From Angiostrongylus vasorum (Eukaryota; Nematoda; Chromadorea; Rhabditida; Metastrongylidae), in assembly GCA_018806985.1 (NCBI GenBank), contig JADANN010000192.1, positions 186,001 through 250,000 on the forward strand: a stretch of 64,000 bases of DNA, in the 5' to 3' direction. The notes under the pieces were generated by a model. It searched no databases and was not told the DNA's origin. It worked only from the letters and a program-made list of their open reading frames with translations. Below, one piece after another: positions 1 through 10,292 of this stretch (position 1 is the stretch's first letter; each line of letters opens with the position of its first letter). The translations under genes and the position numbers were made by a program.

Positions 1-180
1 CTGATCCACAAGGGCTGCGACTGCCTGTCGTGCTGACGACCTGGGGCAGACTTTGGCCTGGCTGTCCTCGGGATTCCAAGCAACCACAATCGCTTAACCA
101 GCAAATCTCCGAAAAATGGTGATTATGCCGGAGCACGCACAACTAGTGATGATGGGCCGTTCAAGTACCAAGTATCAAGT
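1..180 (+). mobile_element. SINE-B copy, 5'-truncated by the window edge
   Basis: The stretch matches the 3' half of a dispersed repeat also seen near 2.4, 7.2, 9.8, 39.2, 50.7 and 61.6 kb. Shared landmarks in order are CTGATCCACAAGGGCTGCGA, CGACCTGGGGCAGACTTTGG, AACCACAAT, CTCCGAAAAATGG and a terminal GGGCCGTTCAAGTACCAAGT. Its class was not recognised from sequence alone, but its last 60 bases resemble the end of the RTE element at 13.1-15.6 kb, which suggests a non-autonomous partner of that element. Confidence 0.75.
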
Positions 181-389
181 TTATCTTCCAATTGGAAAAC
201 TCCTATTCTCTTCTTTCGGATGGCACTGCTAAGCAACGAACTTCTTGGTCTTCTTCACGACGATGATGCAGCAAATTGCAAGGAAGTGTTAGTTAAAGAG
301 TACTATGAACCAAAGAAGAAAAACACTAAGTTGGAAATTATCAATATTCTAAAATCAAGAATTCTGTAGGTGTAATTCTGGTCATCTGT

Positions 390-645
390 CAGGGGTACGT
401 GTAGTGCAGCACTCACGGGCGCCTTGCAACAGAAATCATTTCGACCCCACATCCCAGGTTCACCAAGCCTTGGTACCAGACCTGTTTGGGAGCATAGCAA
501 CACTGGCTCGATACATCGGTAGGCCACCTCGAGTCATTGTAAAGGCCAGCTGTCCAATCAACCACCTCTGATGATTCCTAGTGAAGGCGAATGCATAGCG
601 CATTCCTCAGAGATAGATCAACGTCGACAGCTTTATCGTTCATCC
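390..645 (+). mobile_element. SINE-A copy (tRNA-derived)
   Basis: A diverged member of the commonest repeat in the window. The head resembles a tRNA with an internal Pol III promoter, the middle carries the shared block (CACCAAGCC... TTGGTACCAGACCTG), and the tail runs through GAGTCATTGTAAAGGCCAG and a GATCAACG...AGCTTTAT end. The head of this copy is degenerate and the core has lost about 20 bases. Confidence 0.8.
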
Positions 646-803
646 TTCTTTAAGACGTCAGTATGGTATGACTAATTGTATTCTTAAGTAACACTGGGCA
701 CATATATATGACAAACCCAAGTAACAGCACCGTACTTGACCTTATCTACCACATCAATTGCATGTCCCGATTAAGAACAAGGAAACCTACAAAATTAAAA
801 ATA

Positions 804-1072
804 AAGGATTAGGCTCTCGGCATTGAGCGATCCCTTAGGCAAGCGCCATGCACCCCACTCCATTAAGCATCGTTTGCACGTGACTGACTGCACATCTGGC
901 CTTTACGCTGTGGCCTATCGATGTATCGAATCAGTGCTACTATCCTCCCATACAACTCTGGTACTAATTTGCCGACCCTGGAGGGATGGAAGGTTTGGTG
1001 AGCCTAGAGTGTATGGATTGATTCCATGTGTGTTGCATGGCTCCTCCGACCGCTGGGCCACACGAGTCCCTC
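804..1072 (-). mobile_element. SINE-A copy, minus strand
   Basis: The reverse complement carries all family landmarks: a tRNA-like head, the core block ending in a run close to TTTGCCGACC/GGTCGGCAAA, and the AGCTTTATCC-type 3' end. It lies in opposite orientation to the copy at 390-645. Together the two form a loose inverted pair. Confidence 0.85.
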
Positions 1073-2227
1073 AAACCACAAAGTCAATAATTTATAGTCT
1101 ATCACGGATACCTAATGCTCTTTTTGTAAACAAACCTCTTAGTCCATGTTCATTCATAGTAGTATTCATATCCTTATGAGCACTGCTAACATATTCCTTT
1201 TTTCTTTTCATTGAATGAAGTCTCAATATGCTTCAAAAGCAATTAAGTTCCTTGTGCCACAAAGATGACAAGGAAGTCAAAGGATTAAAAGTATGACAAG
1301 AGTTGCCGCGACAACTTTCTTACTTAGTAAACGAATCTCAGAACAAAGCACATTGCCAGTAGACACTTTTATTGCAAAGACAGCTGTATAGAGGAAAAAG
1401 GCTCCGAAGACTAACTCTAGACAGCGTTAAGAAGCAGTATAAAAACAGTTCTAAGTATAAAAACTATGATACAAGCACTCACGACAACTGCGTTACCTAG
1501 CACATGAATATGCGATCCAGGCGATCAGACGTTTCTAGTGAAGAAACAGCCGACTATAAAAGAGTAAGCTCTAAAAGAACAACTCTAGAGAGGATAAAGA
1601 AACCCAATATTCACATGAGTAGTTTTAGGAACTCCCTGCTCTAAAATACATTTCATGAGTTGATAAACTAGATATATTGCTTAATGATTCAAATGTAGAA
1701 GAGAAATGGTGAGGTGAGCCATCATTTCAGAGAAGTAATCGATAACTGATCGCCTGCATCATTAGTAATTAATGAGACACATGAAAAACGCCATCAAAAC
1801 TCTACTTGGGACCAGAAGTCATCCAAAATAGTCTTCGTAGAGGACACAGCGCCATGCCTTCCATCGCTATCATGGTCCTAAAGCACAATAAATTACACCC
1901 ACGTTCATACAAGAAAAAACATGATGGGTGGAAACGAAGAATTATAGGTGCTACCTACCATGGCACCCAGGAACGCATTTTCTAACTGTCTCGTTCCATA
2001 CAACAACTTTTCTCCATGCTGGGAACCCTGATGAATTTCGATGCTCGTCGAAGAACACGGGTAAGTAGGCAAATTACTTTTTACATCACTAAAAAAATGA
2101 TAGCAAATTAAACGAGTACTATATTGGAAAGATTAATCGCATTTCGATAAACGTTTACACTTACCCATTAGTAGAGTAATTGGGATCATAGAAAACTTAC
2201 ACATCAGACGTAACCGTCCCATTCCTA
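1073..2227. other. Intergenic stretch, nothing recognised
   Basis: No long open frame, no coherent splice-bounded coding segment and no match to the repeat families of this window were seen. The sequence is AT-rich and unremarkable. Confidence 0.5.
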
Positions 2228-2600
2228 TGACTCATCATCGGCAGGAGGTGTTCCTGAGTGTCGGGCTGCGATACAGAGCGAGGGGATTCATCCCCACAGC
2301 AGGGTCTCCCAAGCTGAGAGGGAGTCCGGCGTTTCCATCAGGAAACCCAGCTAAGAATAAACTAATACCAGGATCCACCACCGTCCTAATATCAAACTAG
2401 TCGCAAGGTGGCAAATCTCCTGCTGATCCACATGGGCTGCGACTGCCTGTGGTGGTGACGACGTGGGGCAGACTTCGGCCTGGCTGACCTCGGGACTCCA
2501 GGGAACCACAATGGCTAAACCAGCAAAACTCCGAAACAATGGAAATTATGCTGAGGCCCTACAACTAGCGAAAACGGGCCATCCATGCATTCTAGTGTGT
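2228..2600 (+). mobile_element. SINE-B copy, near full length
   Basis: One of three long copies (with 7005-7338 and 9665-10030). Order of landmarks: TGTTCCTGAGTGTCGGGCTG, a GGATTCATCCCC palindrome, AAACCCAGCTAAGA, ACCAGGATCCACCACCG, then the 3' half shared with all copies. The three long copies start at the same place, so the family is about 360 bases long. Confidence 0.8.
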
Positions 2601-2888
2601 ACATATACATATGAATTTCCCAAATATTATTCCCACTTGTCATATTTGGTTAAATTAAAACCTAAGAATAACCATTAAAGCTCAAGAACAAAAGGAGAAA
2701 TAAAAACATGGAAAAACAAATTTTGGAGCCACCGTGGGGTAAGCTCAAAGTGATGAAATAGCCAAGTTTGCGTCTCACTGCAAATATGTGAAGATTGTCA
2801 TGGTTTTGATGCCAAACAATAAATTCCAATAAGAGTTGAGAAATCGCGGCTTAAGTTTCAAACTCCAACTTATTTTTGGTCACGTAAA

Positions 2889-3165
2889 AAAGGATAAAGC
2901 TCTCGGCGTTGGTCATTCCCTGAAGGATGCGCCATGCACTTGACTTCATTAAGCATCGTTGGAGGTGATTGAATGCACATCTGGCCTTTACAATGACTCC
3001 CAGCGGGCCCACTGATGTGTCGATCCAGTGCTGCTATCCTCCCAGACAAATCTCGTACCACTTTGCCGACCCCAAAGGGATGGGAGGCTTGGTGGGCCAT
3101 GGGCGCGGTGATCGATTCCACGTGTATTGCAAGGCGCCTATGACCTTTGCGCTATACACGCCCTC
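2889..3165 (-). mobile_element. SINE-A copy, minus strand, near full length
   Basis: The reverse complement runs from a tRNA-like head (B-box-like GGAATCGATCACC), through GGCCCACCAAGCCTCCCATC, to AACGATGCTTAATGAAGTCA and a terminal GAGCTTTATCCTTT. It is a good reference copy for the family. Confidence 0.9.
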
Positions 3166-3339
3166 TTTCACCCTTTTTGGTCACATGTAGATCAAAACGA
3201 GTGCAATGAAATTAGTGCTCTGTAATCAAAATAATGCATTGCAAATGTAGCAAAGAAAATAAGAAGGTAAATCAAACATGTAACTAAGTTCCACTGTACG
3301 GAATGCAGGCTACAAAAGTTTACCAATTACGCAAAAAAG

Positions 3340-3709
3340 TTACCCTGATTTCAAAGACGCTCTACGAGACTGATGGCTGAGACAAAGGCTACTGTTAAAA
3401 CGCAGGCTGCTTATCCCAGATTTCGATGAACTGCAAAATAAAGCACTCTTAGAAACAAAAGTCCAAATCACAGCAACACCTAAAGCAATACAAGAAGCCT
3501 AGTTCAAACATTACGACAGAGTACTGATACCAACTTATGCTGAACAACCTGCACGGAAGTGGAAACTGTAGTTCAGAACCAAAAGCTGAGAAGATAGCAC
3601 GACTGCAACGAATGCCCTCGAGATCGTCATCACAATCGGAATCCTCATTATCGTCTGTACTGCCAAGTCGTTCTAAAAACATAATTCGTCTGGTTAGGTC
3701 CTCGACCAA
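3340..3709 (-). CDS. Possible last two exons of an unidentified minus-strand gene
   Basis: I do not recognise this protein. Two minus-strand pieces join cleanly. The first (about 3709-3549) is open, acidic and serine-rich around an STDDNEDSDCDDDLEG stretch, and ends at AG|GTTGTT. The second starts after a good TTATTTTGCAG acceptor (first base 3430), continues the frame across the split codon, is serine-rich (SSSKSGISSLRFNSS), and stops at 3340-3342. Support is the fit of donor, acceptor and frame. Against it, no upstream exon could be attached in frame, and the overlapping plus strand also stays open for 60 codons. It could be a chance frame or an old pseudogene. Confidence 0.3.
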
Positions 3710-5490
3710 TCAATTATGATCAATACTCCGGCAAAATTGATATTACCTAGTGCCTTATTTCCTCTTACTTAAATACCTTATTTAATATATGAATAATGAT
3801 GGTGGGTTTTTTATTACTACTTATAATTTGTAGACGGTTAGAGTACTTGAGGAGCTCAGTGCCTGACCGACTTATAGAAGTTCTGCTCGATTACTTTTTG
3901 CCTAGAAAAAATGTTTAGAACTGAGATTCACAACGAAAATCTCGAGATAAAAAATCAAATCTTTAAGACCTCCGAAGGGAATGCAGCAAGGGAAAAAACC
4001 AACTAAATGTCGAGGCACTTTACTACACGCTGTTTTACAAACTCAAACTGTTCAGTCGATCCTGTTCTCAAACGCAAACCTAGACGCAAAAAATTTTAGA
4101 ACGAAAGTTCTTGTGAGCTCCTTAAAATCATAGTTCTGCCGTTGTAGAGTAAGACAGCTTTCATCTTATCCGCAATTAAAGACCTTACATGAGAAGAATA
4201 GGTCTTGCAAGATGAATACAATGAGAAGAATAGGTCGTACAAGCCTATTTATCTCCGTTTTCTTCTGATATATTCCGATATTCCTAAAAGCAAGAAAAGG
4301 CATTTCACTAAAAAAAAACTTGCCTTTAAAGATAGGCTCGCTTTCTCCCCAAAAATTACAAAGATGGAGCAACTCGTCCATCAAAACGGTGTCGTCATTC
4401 ACCTCTTCACAACCACTGAAAATGTAAATAGCAGTAAAAATCACCGCTGGACATAAAAAACTCATGAAGAGTTATTAAAAAAGCGCAGGTAAGACAGGTA
4501 ACAGGTAAAAAGATGATAAATGCCAAGAAATACCAACACATACAAAGCTCTGGCAAGTGAGTTCCATGCTATGCCTTTCTTATGAAGAAACGTAGAGGTT
4601 GACATAGTTAGCGGCTCCATCTCTGATAACATAGGCTCTTTATCGAAGTGGACACCCTGAATTAACGCATTTCAGGAGAAGCTGAGGAAAACCAACTTCA
4701 ACACATAACGCCCGAAGCTCAGATCTTACTACCTGCCGAAAGGAAAGACGCCTAACTTCATATCGGCTACAGACCTCCTGTTTCAAGAAAACAGATAATA
4801 ATCTCTAGCATGGCATGTGTCCTAGTAGTTCTTCTCAGAATTTTCTCCTTTGTTACTGTGGCCCAACAAAACCCTCATTGCCATCAGCATTTTAAATACT
4901 CTGTAACTTATTTTAAGGTAGTTCGCTACTTTTCTTACTCGCCCAGCTCATGCAATCACCATTTCTTTCCTTAACATAACGACTGGAAATGGAACAATAG
5001 TCAAATATGACTCAAATTCCGAGTAAATGAACTTGTCCGAAAACACATTTAAATTATCATTGTTTCCACAGACTCAGTCTGATGTAAAACCTCTGTTGCG
5101 TAAGCAATCGAGACTCAAGTGCGACAAAAAAGCTCTTCGTAGCAAAGCAAATCACTGAAAAGGAAATGCGTAGAATGCAACGCACTTCGTCCACTCTTGA
5201 GCTCCCCGCGCATGCATAGCATTTAATGCGGACGTATAACGCAACCATTTAGTTGAAATAAGTACGGTTTATTTGGTTCTACTTTCTATTACGGTGCCTG
5301 AGCACGGTGTTAGTTCGACATCGCCCGATCTCAGCAAACCTCTCATCAGTCCGGGGTGAGGAAATTGGTAACAGACTTGTCTGGGCTCTACTCATTCTCT
5401 CAAATATATGCAGCAACGCTCTAGCACAGCTATCCTAAGACTCGACGGAGAACCAAATTGACCGACATTTAACGCCATTTATAAAGAAGA
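3710..5490. other. Intergenic or intronic stretch without a supported gene
   Basis: The only coding-like piece is a short minus-strand segment at 4360-4415, flanked by CATTTTCAG and GTAATT, which reads GCEEVNDDTVLMDELLHL. It does not join in frame to its neighbours and may be fortuitous. No repeat family of this window was recognised here. Confidence 0.35.
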
Positions 5491-5496
5491 CAACAA

Positions 5497-5615
5497 TTCT
5501 TAAGCAGGAACCGAATCCACGCATGAAAAGTTTGAAGAACTTCGTTGATAATGGATGCGAGGAAGCGAAAGGAAACAAAGGTGCTGGGATCTGCACAGTA
5601 AATGTACATGGACAG
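5497..5615 (+). mobile_element. SINE-C 3' tail fragment
   Basis: It matches the tail of SINE-C at 10540-10915: the AACTTCGTTGATAATGGATG block, GAGGAAGCGAAAGG, and GTGCTGGGATCTGCACAGTA. The head and core are missing, as in 5'-truncated retroposons. Confidence 0.7.
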
Positions 5616-5647
5616 AAGCTCTAGTTACTAGAACTCCAATTATTCCT

Positions 5648-5842
5648 GTTTCCTGTACCACCTGCCGTCCTACAGATCGTCGACTGTTCGAGCGAATGCC
5701 ATTAAATCTTCCGCTTCTCCGTATCACGCACGAGAGTAGCTCTGTGGGTTCTCCTCGCACTAGGAACTCGTTCAGCATCATATCTTTCTTTCTAGGGTTT
5801 TAGTGAAGACCTCTGAACATCGCATCTGTGACCATCCTTCAA
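5648..5842 (-). mobile_element. RTE retrotransposon 3' end, 5'-truncated
   Basis: The reverse complement matches the last ~190 bases of the RTE copies at 18-21 kb (+) and 48-51 kb (-), including the segment encoding the C-terminal RTHWATLAR-like region and the ACAGGTGGTACAGG-like terminal bases. Severe 5' truncation is typical of LINE insertion. It starts about 30 bases after the SINE-C fragment, in the opposite orientation. Confidence 0.7.
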
Positions 5843-6019
5843 GTCCCCCCATACCTTACCATGAGAAAAAGAATAGGCATTAAATAAAAAGTGACTGCAT
5901 TGTGCTTTATACTACATACTGGAATAGGCAGCATGGATGATGTAAAAAAAACACTTTGTAATCAAAATGTGTCCAACTGAATGATAGAACTGTAGACACA
6001 CACGTAGAAAAACAGCTAC

Positions 6020-6133
6020 CTTTCTTTTTGTGCGCTTCTTTCCTTAGAACTGTTGGACCATCGAATACAATGTCGGAAAGAGAAAAGCTGGAGCGACCAC
6101 GTGCAACTTCGGGCATGCCCTTATTGTAAGAAA
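6020..6133 (-). CDS. Orphan exon of an unidentified minus-strand gene
   Basis: The minus strand has a clean acceptor (CTGTTATAG), a 114-base open segment and a clean donor (AGAAAG|GTAGCTG). It reads in one frame as a basic, serine-containing segment that includes EVARGRSSFSLSDIVFDG and VLRKEAHKKK. Composition and both splice signals look like a real exon, but I do not recognise the family and could not connect it in frame to other exons. A second candidate lies upstream on the same strand: an acceptor TTTTATCAG with first exon base 6746, followed by RMDHRIFQKAKFVEYCDN. Both may belong to one gene, broken or too diverged to trace. Confidence 0.35.
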
Positions 6134-6149
6134 CTATAACAGTAGGAAT

Positions 6150-6362
6150 TTTGAGAAATATCAATATTGTCATAAGGCTGATGAGATATTTGCAAAAGTC
6201 CGGATCGCTGGTGTGTGTGTAGTGGGCACCAAACACGAAATTGCCCTTTCTGATGGGCTAATGCGTTCACCACCACGCCATACGGGTCCTTCATATCGCT
6301 TTTCTCTCAGCCATGTTATTGACCTATAGGCGCTATCAGCAATTGACGGGTGATTGCTGATA
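6150..6362 (-). mobile_element. SINE-E copy, minus strand, diverged
   Basis: It matches the repeat at 30055-30345 and 51795-52037: GCTGATGAGATATTTGCAAA, a segment reading GCACCAAACACGAAATTGCC, then GCGTTCACCACCACGCCATA and CGGGTCCTTC. Read on the minus strand, the right end is tRNA-like (GGTGGTGAACGC, an A box) and the rest is tail. Confidence 0.7.
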
Positions 6363-7004
6363 ACGCCCAGAGGTCACTATTGTTTGTGCTTCTCAATACT
6401 GCTAGTTTTAGTATAGCTATAAAAACACTAACACCAGTGCTCTTACATTAAATTGCCGTTTGAATCAAAGACAAAAATCTAATTTCTTCACAGCTCGATG
6501 TTCACCTTCGCTGGAAAGCGACACTTAGGTATATATAAAGTTATGTACATGACTAAAATCGATGGCTCTTGAGATAAGGATACCTCCAGGTAACAGACTG
6601 TGGTAAAAAAAACACTCGCAAAAATCTTCAATTACCTTAAAATTGGCAGCGTCAGTGTGGCCCCGTACACATCTTATAGCAAGCTATCAACATTATCACA
6701 ATACTCCACGAACTTTGCCTTCTGAAATATCCTGTGGTCCATCCGGCTGATAAAAGTTGAGAAAAACAAAACGAAGAAAAGAAAGAGAACTGAGAATACA
6801 GACGAGATCTCAAACCGATGCCAAAACAGTAGCACCTTACTGATTCAAAAACGAGAGTCATTTGATAAGAATATGAGGAAAGCACGATGTGATGGGTCCT
6901 AGTTTAGAAAAAGCCCATCTAAATGATGGTATTACAGGTCATTTCTATTCAAAGAACACAGATGGCGTGCACCTCCCAACAGTTTCCCCCATCGTTACTG
7001 CGAG

Positions 7005-7338
7005 CTGTTCCGAGATTCCTACGTACAACGGGGGGTACTCATCACCTCGGCAAGGTCTCCCAAGCTGAGGAGTTCGACGTTTCAATAATGAAACTTAGCT
7101 AAGAGTAAACTAATACCAGGATGTACCACCGTTCTGATATCAAACTAGTCGCATGGTGGCAAATCTCCTTCTGAGCCACAAGGGCTGCGAAAGCCTGGGG
7201 TGGTGACTAGCTGCGGAAGACTCGCTAGGGTGACCTAGCGACTCCAGGGAGACACAATGGCTAAACCAGCAAAACTCCGAAAAAATGGCAGTTAAGGTAG
7301 GGCCGCAAAACCAGTGAAGACAGGCCATCCAAAAATCC
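7005..7338 (+). mobile_element. SINE-B copy, near full length
   Basis: It has the same start, internal landmarks (CTCCCAAGCTGAG, TACCAGGATGTACCACCG, CACAAGGGCTGCGA) and 3' end (GGCCATCCAAAAATCCAATTAA) as the copies at 2.2 and 9.7 kb, with scattered substitutions. Confidence 0.8.
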
Positions 7339-7695
7339 AATTAAAATGGCTTGTAAATCACGTTGTACAAGAAAGGTTTTGGAGCACCTAACACCAGTAA
7401 TGAGCTTCTAGTAAAAGTAATATTTACGTACACCACTTGATGACCACGTGCCACATGAATTCCAAAGAGAATTAAGTGCGAGTTCATAAAGGATTGGTAC
7501 CAGTTCAGTAAAAGAAGAACAACGCAACGAAGAAATGTCATACTCGTACTCTCCTCATCCCACTCACCTAACACCAACAAAGCCCAATTCAAAATAGTTT
7601 CCTATATACTTCTTGCGCTGAACGTAAACACGTCATGTAACTTCCACATAGAAGAACATCTGAAGTCAGCACAAGAAAGATAACGCAGTTAAGGT
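7339..7695. other. No supported gene
   Basis: A minus-strand open stretch here is hydrophobic and contains GTGAGT- and GTACGTAAA-like donors. No coherent protein could be assembled and no repeat family matches. Confidence 0.35.
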
Positions 7696-7699
7696 GTAC

Positions 7700-7980
7700 T
7701 TTTCCATGTACCGCAATGGTCGGAAGCGCTCAGCAATACACAAGGGATCGATCCCCCGCGCACCAGGCTCAGTAAACCTTCCATCTCTCCGGGGTGGGCT
7801 AATTGGTACCAGACCTGTTTGGGAGGATAGTAGCACTGGCTCGACACATCTATAGGCCACTACTAGTCATTGTAAAGCACACACATGCATTCAATCACCA
7901 TCAACGACGCTTAAGAAGTCCAATGTGTGGCCCATCCCTCAGGGGATTGATCAACGCCGAGAGCTTTATCTTTCTCTTTT
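7700..7980 (+). mobile_element. SINE-A copy
   Basis: A tRNA-like head (GCAATGGTCGGAAGCGCT and B-box-like GGGATCGATCCCC), the core (CCTTCCATCTCTCCGGGGTG through TTGGTACCAGACC), and the tail ending CAACGCCGAGAGCTTTATC are all present. Confidence 0.88.
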
Positions 7981-8339
7981 CTAACATTTCTGTAACTTCA
8001 CTCTCTTATTTATCAGTTACGTTAAGTTAATACTGCAACATATAACTGTCATCACGAAATGACGATGTTTGGCAACCGAGACATTTTTGTTCTTAAACAT
8101 AACATACGACTACTAAAGCTTTGTACTAACCTTTCGGAAATGAGCGAATTCCATATGAATTCATCAAACTAACGGCTGGGTGAGAATTTTAACTCTGGGG
8201 CACCTGTACCCTTTTCTAGACCTCCTAAGCTGAATGACAGAAAAAAAATACATGAGCAATGTTTTGAACCTTATTTAACTCTTATCTACAATAGACCACC
8301 ATCGAATTACATTACTGTCAATCTTTAGGGATTCGGTTT

Positions 8340-8545
8340 CATAACAAATATGAAGCACAGTCTTCTATATGATGAGCCAACACGAGGTTGGTATAAGCAC
8401 CTCGGCTAACGTCTGGGCGCCTTCGACTTCTTCAGAGCGGCTCTAATCCGAGTGATGGACCCAAGCTATACTACTTACAACCGAGAGCTGTATCAGCTAT
8501 AGTCAATATAGCTACGGTCGAGAGCCTTAGGACATACAAAGCATA
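8340..8545. repeat. Degenerate Penelope-like element terminal sequence
   Basis: ACACGAGGTTGGTATAAG followed by GGCTAACGTC and a GAGCGGCTCT block is the same order of motifs found at the PLE ends near 15.6, 21.8 and 36.3 kb. It is diverged and no coding sequence is attached. A GC-richer stretch just downstream (8.70-8.88 kb) is unexplained. Confidence 0.5.
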
Positions 8546-8991
8546 CTTCAGCGCTTTTATTTACTTTAGATAATCATCAGTTCTACAGAACAACTATGAT
8601 TCATCATAACAACCTCAAAGTAAGAAACGGTCAACAAGCAGTCAAACGATGAAACCTAAACCATGTTGCTGGGGTATCCACAATATTCAGGACGATGCAT
8701 GACATGGTTGCGCAAGAGGCGGCGAAGGTGCCCCGGAAACAACGCAACCCGTGGCAGGGCATGACCCACTGGCAAGCGAACTTGACCCAATAGCTAATGG
8801 CTCGACGCCAATATGCACTATTACGGAGTCAGCTATTTGGCTGGACGCCCTATCTTGGATATGGGATCGGGTCGACTATAACTTAGAGCTGCATTGTTGT
8901 TCGTTTTCGTTAAGAATATAGTCCTGTTTATAAAGATACTTGAAGCATTAGTTTGTTCTAAGTGCTTGCGAAATGGATACAAATAGTCTAA

Positions 8992-9285
8992 GCTTCTAGA
9001 GAGGCTTTAACTCATTGCTTTGAGAAAAATACTAGATCTTTGCTTCTAAAAAAGCTTGAAGTCTGTGCTTCTAGAAAAGCTCTAATTCTTCGCTTCTAGA
9101 AGGGCTTTTAAGTCGCGCTTCGAGAAAAAGCGTTAAGTCTTTGCTCCTAGGAAAGATTTAGGTCATTGTTTCTAGTAAAGCTTTAAGTCCGCTTGTAGAA
9201 AAGCGTTATGTCTCGCATCGAGAAAAGCGTTAAGTGTTTGCTTCTAGAAAAGCTTTAGGTCTACGCTTCTAGTAATGGTTCACAC
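8992..9285. repeat. Tandem array, 12 degenerate units of about 25 bp
   Basis: The unit approximates GCTTCTAGAAAAGCTTTAAG plus five bases (25 bp), repeated about 12 times with drift of one or two bases in length. Most units keep GCTTCTAGAA, which contains the palindrome TTCTAGAA, or a variant of it. No flanking coding sequence or transposon end was seen. Confidence 0.9.
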
Positions 9286-9664
9286 CCTTCCTACGTATAA
9301 CGAACATCTGGAGATTGTAGCAGGTTTTTCGTGAGACTGGCTACGTCTAGGATTTGAACACATTTTTTTTTTCTTCTAGTAAGCACTCTCCTGTACATAT
9401 TCTGTTTAGTTTTCTCCGGAATTTTCCTGGAAAAGACGTGGAGAAAGTGGGAATAGAGAATACTTGCTAACAGTCTTCATCTTCGCTTTCATTTTAAAAT
9501 CTCTATAGATACTAACTTTATAACTTGTATGGTATCTTGTACTGTTATTTGTGTATCCTTGTATGGTTCTACACTAGATTTTTTTGCTCACATTATTCAC
9601 GACTAATGTGAAAGTCGGATTCCGATAGTCTCAGCGTTGCTTTGCCAATAGGGCATTACTTAAT

Positions 9665-10030
9665 TATTTACATTGGTTGTTTCATAAACTGGTGTGGTTG
9701 GGCTGCGATGTACAGCGGAGGGATTCATGGTCCCAGCAGCGCCTTCCGAGCTGAGAATGAGTCCGACGTTTCCATCAGAAAACCCAGCTAAGAGTAAACC
9801 AATACCAAGATACACCACCGTTTTGGTATTAAAGTAATCGCGTGTTGGCAAATCTCCCAGTGATCCACGAGGGCTGCAACTGCCTGTGGTGGTGACGACC
9901 TGGGGCAGACTTTGGCCAGGATGACTTAGCGATTCCAGGGAACCACGATGGCTAAACCAGCAAAACTCCGAAAAATGCAAATTATGTTGGGACCCGCACA
10001 ACTAGTAAGGATGGGCCGTCCAAGCATCCA
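9665..10030 (+). mobile_element. SINE-B copy, near full length
   Basis: It matches the copies at 2.2 and 7.0 kb over the whole family length, from GGGCTGCGATGTACAGCG to the terminal GGCCGTCCAAGCATCCAAGT. It ends about 260 bases before the start codon of the zinc-finger gene and so forms part of its upstream region. Confidence 0.82.
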
Positions 10031-10277
10031 AGTAGGTAAGTCTTATAAACTAGTACACACACGGAACCCAATATTCACCGTTTGCGGTTGTCTTCTTCGT
10101 GAATTAATGTTACTCCAATGACCCAACTTCGTCCTATGCTTAGTAATCCTATCCTGGGAGAGTGCAAAACTTCAATCTGCTGAAATGCCTCCAAGAATTG
10201 TTTGCTGATGAAACGGTGGTCATTGTTTAGTTTGAAATCTTCTTCCGATCTGTAGAGGTCCTTCCGTCTCTTACTGT

Positions 10278-10292
10278 TACCATTTTCAGGAG
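10278..10292 (+). promoter_or_regulatory. Probable spliced-leader trans-splice acceptor
   Basis: TACCATTTTCAG followed three bases later by an ATG is the normal nematode arrangement for an SL1 trans-splice site immediately upstream of the initiator codon. The polypyrimidine tract starts near 10262. It could also be an ordinary acceptor with an unseen upstream exon. Confidence 0.55.

Noticed and set aside
4360..4415. A short minus-strand exon (GCEEVNDDTVLMDELLHL)
   Set aside because: The splice signals are good, but the phase does not fit either neighbouring candidate exon, so it is not modelled.
8992..9285. CRISPR-like array
   Set aside because: The units are contiguous and degenerate without unique spacers, and the DNA is eukaryotic. 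It is a minisatellite.
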